Shown here: piece by piece, positions 33,508-34,783 of the stretch | How positions within the stretch are numbered: the first letter of the stretch is position 1 | Layout: each line of letters begins with the position of its first letter | From: Bacteroidota bacterium | GTDB lineage: Bacteria; Bacteroidota; Bacteroidia; Palsa-965 | Direction of reading: 5' to 3' | Length of the DNA stretch: 34,783 nucleotides | Assembly (NCBI GenBank): GCA_013289095.1 | Contig: JABDAO010000020.1 | Coordinates: 1 to 34,783 of the forward strand | Made by a program: the position numbers and the translations under genes | The notes under the pieces: generated by a model | Seen by the model: only the letters and a program-made list of their open reading frames with translations | Database searches by the model: none | What the model was told of the DNA's origin: nothing

Positions 33508-34783
33508 TTAATCCTGGGCAAAGTATTCGTTTTTGATGCTGTGGGCCGAATTGTCTCCCTCCACATCATTCATCAGCCAGAAGAACCGGTTTATTTCCTT
33601 ACTTTCTATTTCCCTCAACACACTCATTGCCTGGCTTCTGGGCGTAACTTTTTCGCGTACCACGAAAATATTGAGGTCTGTATATTTCATGAGCAGATAG
33701 CCATCGGTCACAAGTCCTATAGGAGGTGTATCGATGATCACATAATCGTAGCGTCTCCGGAGTTCAGCAAGAAACAGAGCCGTATTCCGCGAGCCAACCA
33801 GCTCGGCCGGGTTTTGAAGTACCGGGCCCGCCCCGATAAAATCAAGATGTGGCAGGGCGGTATGCTCCAATACCTCATCGATCGAGGCACGGGCCGAGAG
33901 GACAGAACTCACACCCAGCTGACAGTCGAGATTCAAGGTCTTGTACAGGCCGGGTTTTCGGATGTCGAAGCTTACCAACACCGTTGTTCGTTCCATCAGG
34001 GCAAGCGCCATGGCCAGGTTCAATGCCACGAACGTCTTGCCCTCGCCCGAAACGGATGAGGTCACAAGCACCAGTTGATTCGTCTTGCCATCCAAATAAT
34101 GATCGAGGTTTGTACGCACAGTGCGTATCGATTCGGAGAGAACCGATTTGGGGTCATCCAGGAGCACGGTATCGGGTACACGCGCTTTTTTGTGATAGAT
34201 CCTCCCAAGAAAGGGTCTTTCGGTGAGCTGGTGCATCACCTGTTCATCTGAAACGCTATGATCGAAGAAGTTCCCCACCCCGAACCTGACAAATGGAAAG
34301 AGCAGGCCCAGGACAATGGCAATGGCATAATTCACCGCCTTATTTGGAAAAACCGGGTTTGGCTGCAATAAACAAGCAGGCTCAAGGATATCGGTGCCCG
34401 GAATATTGCTGGCCCTGGCCACTTCTGCTTCGGCCTTTTTCTGGAGCAGGTAGTTGTAACTGTTGTCGTTGAGTTTGTATTTACGTTCAATGCCGACCAT
34501 CTCCTTCTCGGTAACAGGCAAGGCGCTGATCTGTGCATTCTTTTCTTTCAGTCTTTCTTCCAATGAACCCAGCTGTATTGTATTTGCATGGATGAGATAA
34601 TCGATATTCTGCCCAAGCGTGTTTTTCTGGTTCGAAATTTTCACCCCCAGGTTTTTATACACCGGGCTTGATGCCTGCTTGTTTGCCAAGAGGTTGTTGC
34701 GTTCGGTGCTTAACTTTATATATTCATCGATCAAACCGGCAAGCACATTGTCGTTAATGCCAATGGATGAAGGCACAGGCACG
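33508..34783 (-). CDS. Wzc-like polysaccharide co-polymerase and BY-kinase, cut by right edge
   Basis: The frame is open to the right edge; the N-terminal Wzz part lies beyond it. Visible parts are a periplasmic coiled coil (residues about 20-125), the pre-membrane PNPVFPNKAVN, a transmembrane helix (AVNYAIAIVLGLLFPF) and a cytoplasmic kinase domain. This has Walker A SSVSGEGKT (242-250), Walker A' TVLVSFDIRKPG (267-278) and Walker B YDYVIIDTPP. Such co-polymerases set chain length by cycles of ATP binding and tyrosine phosphorylation. The C-terminal tail (HSIKNEYFAQD) has a single Tyr instead of the usual tyrosine cluster, which may mean weak or different autophosphorylation control. It is the first visible gene of the polysaccharide operon. 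Confidence 0.92.
   Translation of the reverse strand, partial: VPVPSSIGINDNVLAGLIDEYIKLSTERNNLLANKQASSPVYKNLGVKISNQKNTLGQNIDYLIHANTIQLGSLEERLKEKNAQISALPVTEKEMVGIERKYKLNDNSYNYLLQKKAEAEVARASNIPGTDILEPACLLQPNPVFPNKAVNYAIAIVLGLLFPFVRFGVGNFFDHSVSDEQVMHQLTERPFLGRIYHKKARVPDTVLLDDPKSVLSESIRTVRTNLDHYLDGKTNQLVLVTSSVSGEGKTFVALNLAMALALMERTTVLVSFDIRKPGLYKTLNLDCQLGVSSVLSARASIDEVLEHTALPHLDFIGAGPVLQNPAELVGSRNTALFLAELRRRYDYVIIDTPPIGLVTDGYLLMKYTDLNIFVVREKVTPRSQAMSVLREIESKEINRFFWLMNDVEGDNSAHSIKNEYFAQD

Overview
The window looks like a chromosomal contig from a member of the Bacteroidota, probably close to Chitinophagales or Sphingobacteriales. The signs are type IX secretion (T9SS) C-terminal sorting domains of both type A and type B, TAnnTTTG-type -7 promoter elements immediately upstream of start codons, a GG-type Bacteroidota RiPP leader, a DnaJ-KTSC protein and a Bacteroidota-style Wzc. 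No rRNA, tRNA or CRISPR array was seen.

Layout. Positions 1-3757 hold two opposed pieces of alpha-2-macroglobulin-like protein, a + strand fragment and a - strand N-terminal part, meeting at an imperfect palindrome near 541-600. Positions 3891-4300 carry a 390-bp non-autonomous transposable element (MITE-like) with 13-bp terminal inverted repeats and a 10-bp target duplication. Positions 4346-12963 hold envelope and export genes: an MgtC/DUF4010 membrane protein, a GT39-like glycosyltransferase, a PKD/T9SS type B adhesin-like protein, a T9SS-exported GH25 muramidase, lpxD and an acyltransferase. Positions 12972-13366 are a broken ArsR-type regulator, next to a minisatellite of 25 units of exactly 21 bp (13481-14005). 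Positions 14145-18297 hold an outer-membrane-like protein, a lipoprotein, a strong bidirectional terminator, DnaJ-KTSC, a DEAD-box helicase and a small periplasmic protein with a possible molybdopterin-oxidoreductase-like fold.

Positions 18818-20814 form the most intriguing locus: a 60-residue GG-leader RiPP (lanthipeptide-like) precursor with a four-cysteine core, a perfect 15-bp hairpin, and an exported S41 peptidase. No lanthipeptide synthetase is visible. A Coq4-like membrane protein and an orphan kinase-fold protein follow.

From 22835 to the right edge lies a - strand exopolysaccharide/capsule cluster, transcribed right to left: Wzc-like kinase (cut by the edge), Wzx flippase, Wzy polymerase, DUF354 protein, WbmS-like deacetylase, AsnB amidotransferase, beta-helix lipoprotein, two GT2 glycosyltransferases and a polysaccharide deacetylase. 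Tight spacing (2, 9, 48, 4 bp and an 11-bp overlap) suggests one or a few operons that assemble, modify, flip and polymerise a repeat-unit glycan.

All functional names come from motif recognition by eye; no database search was run.
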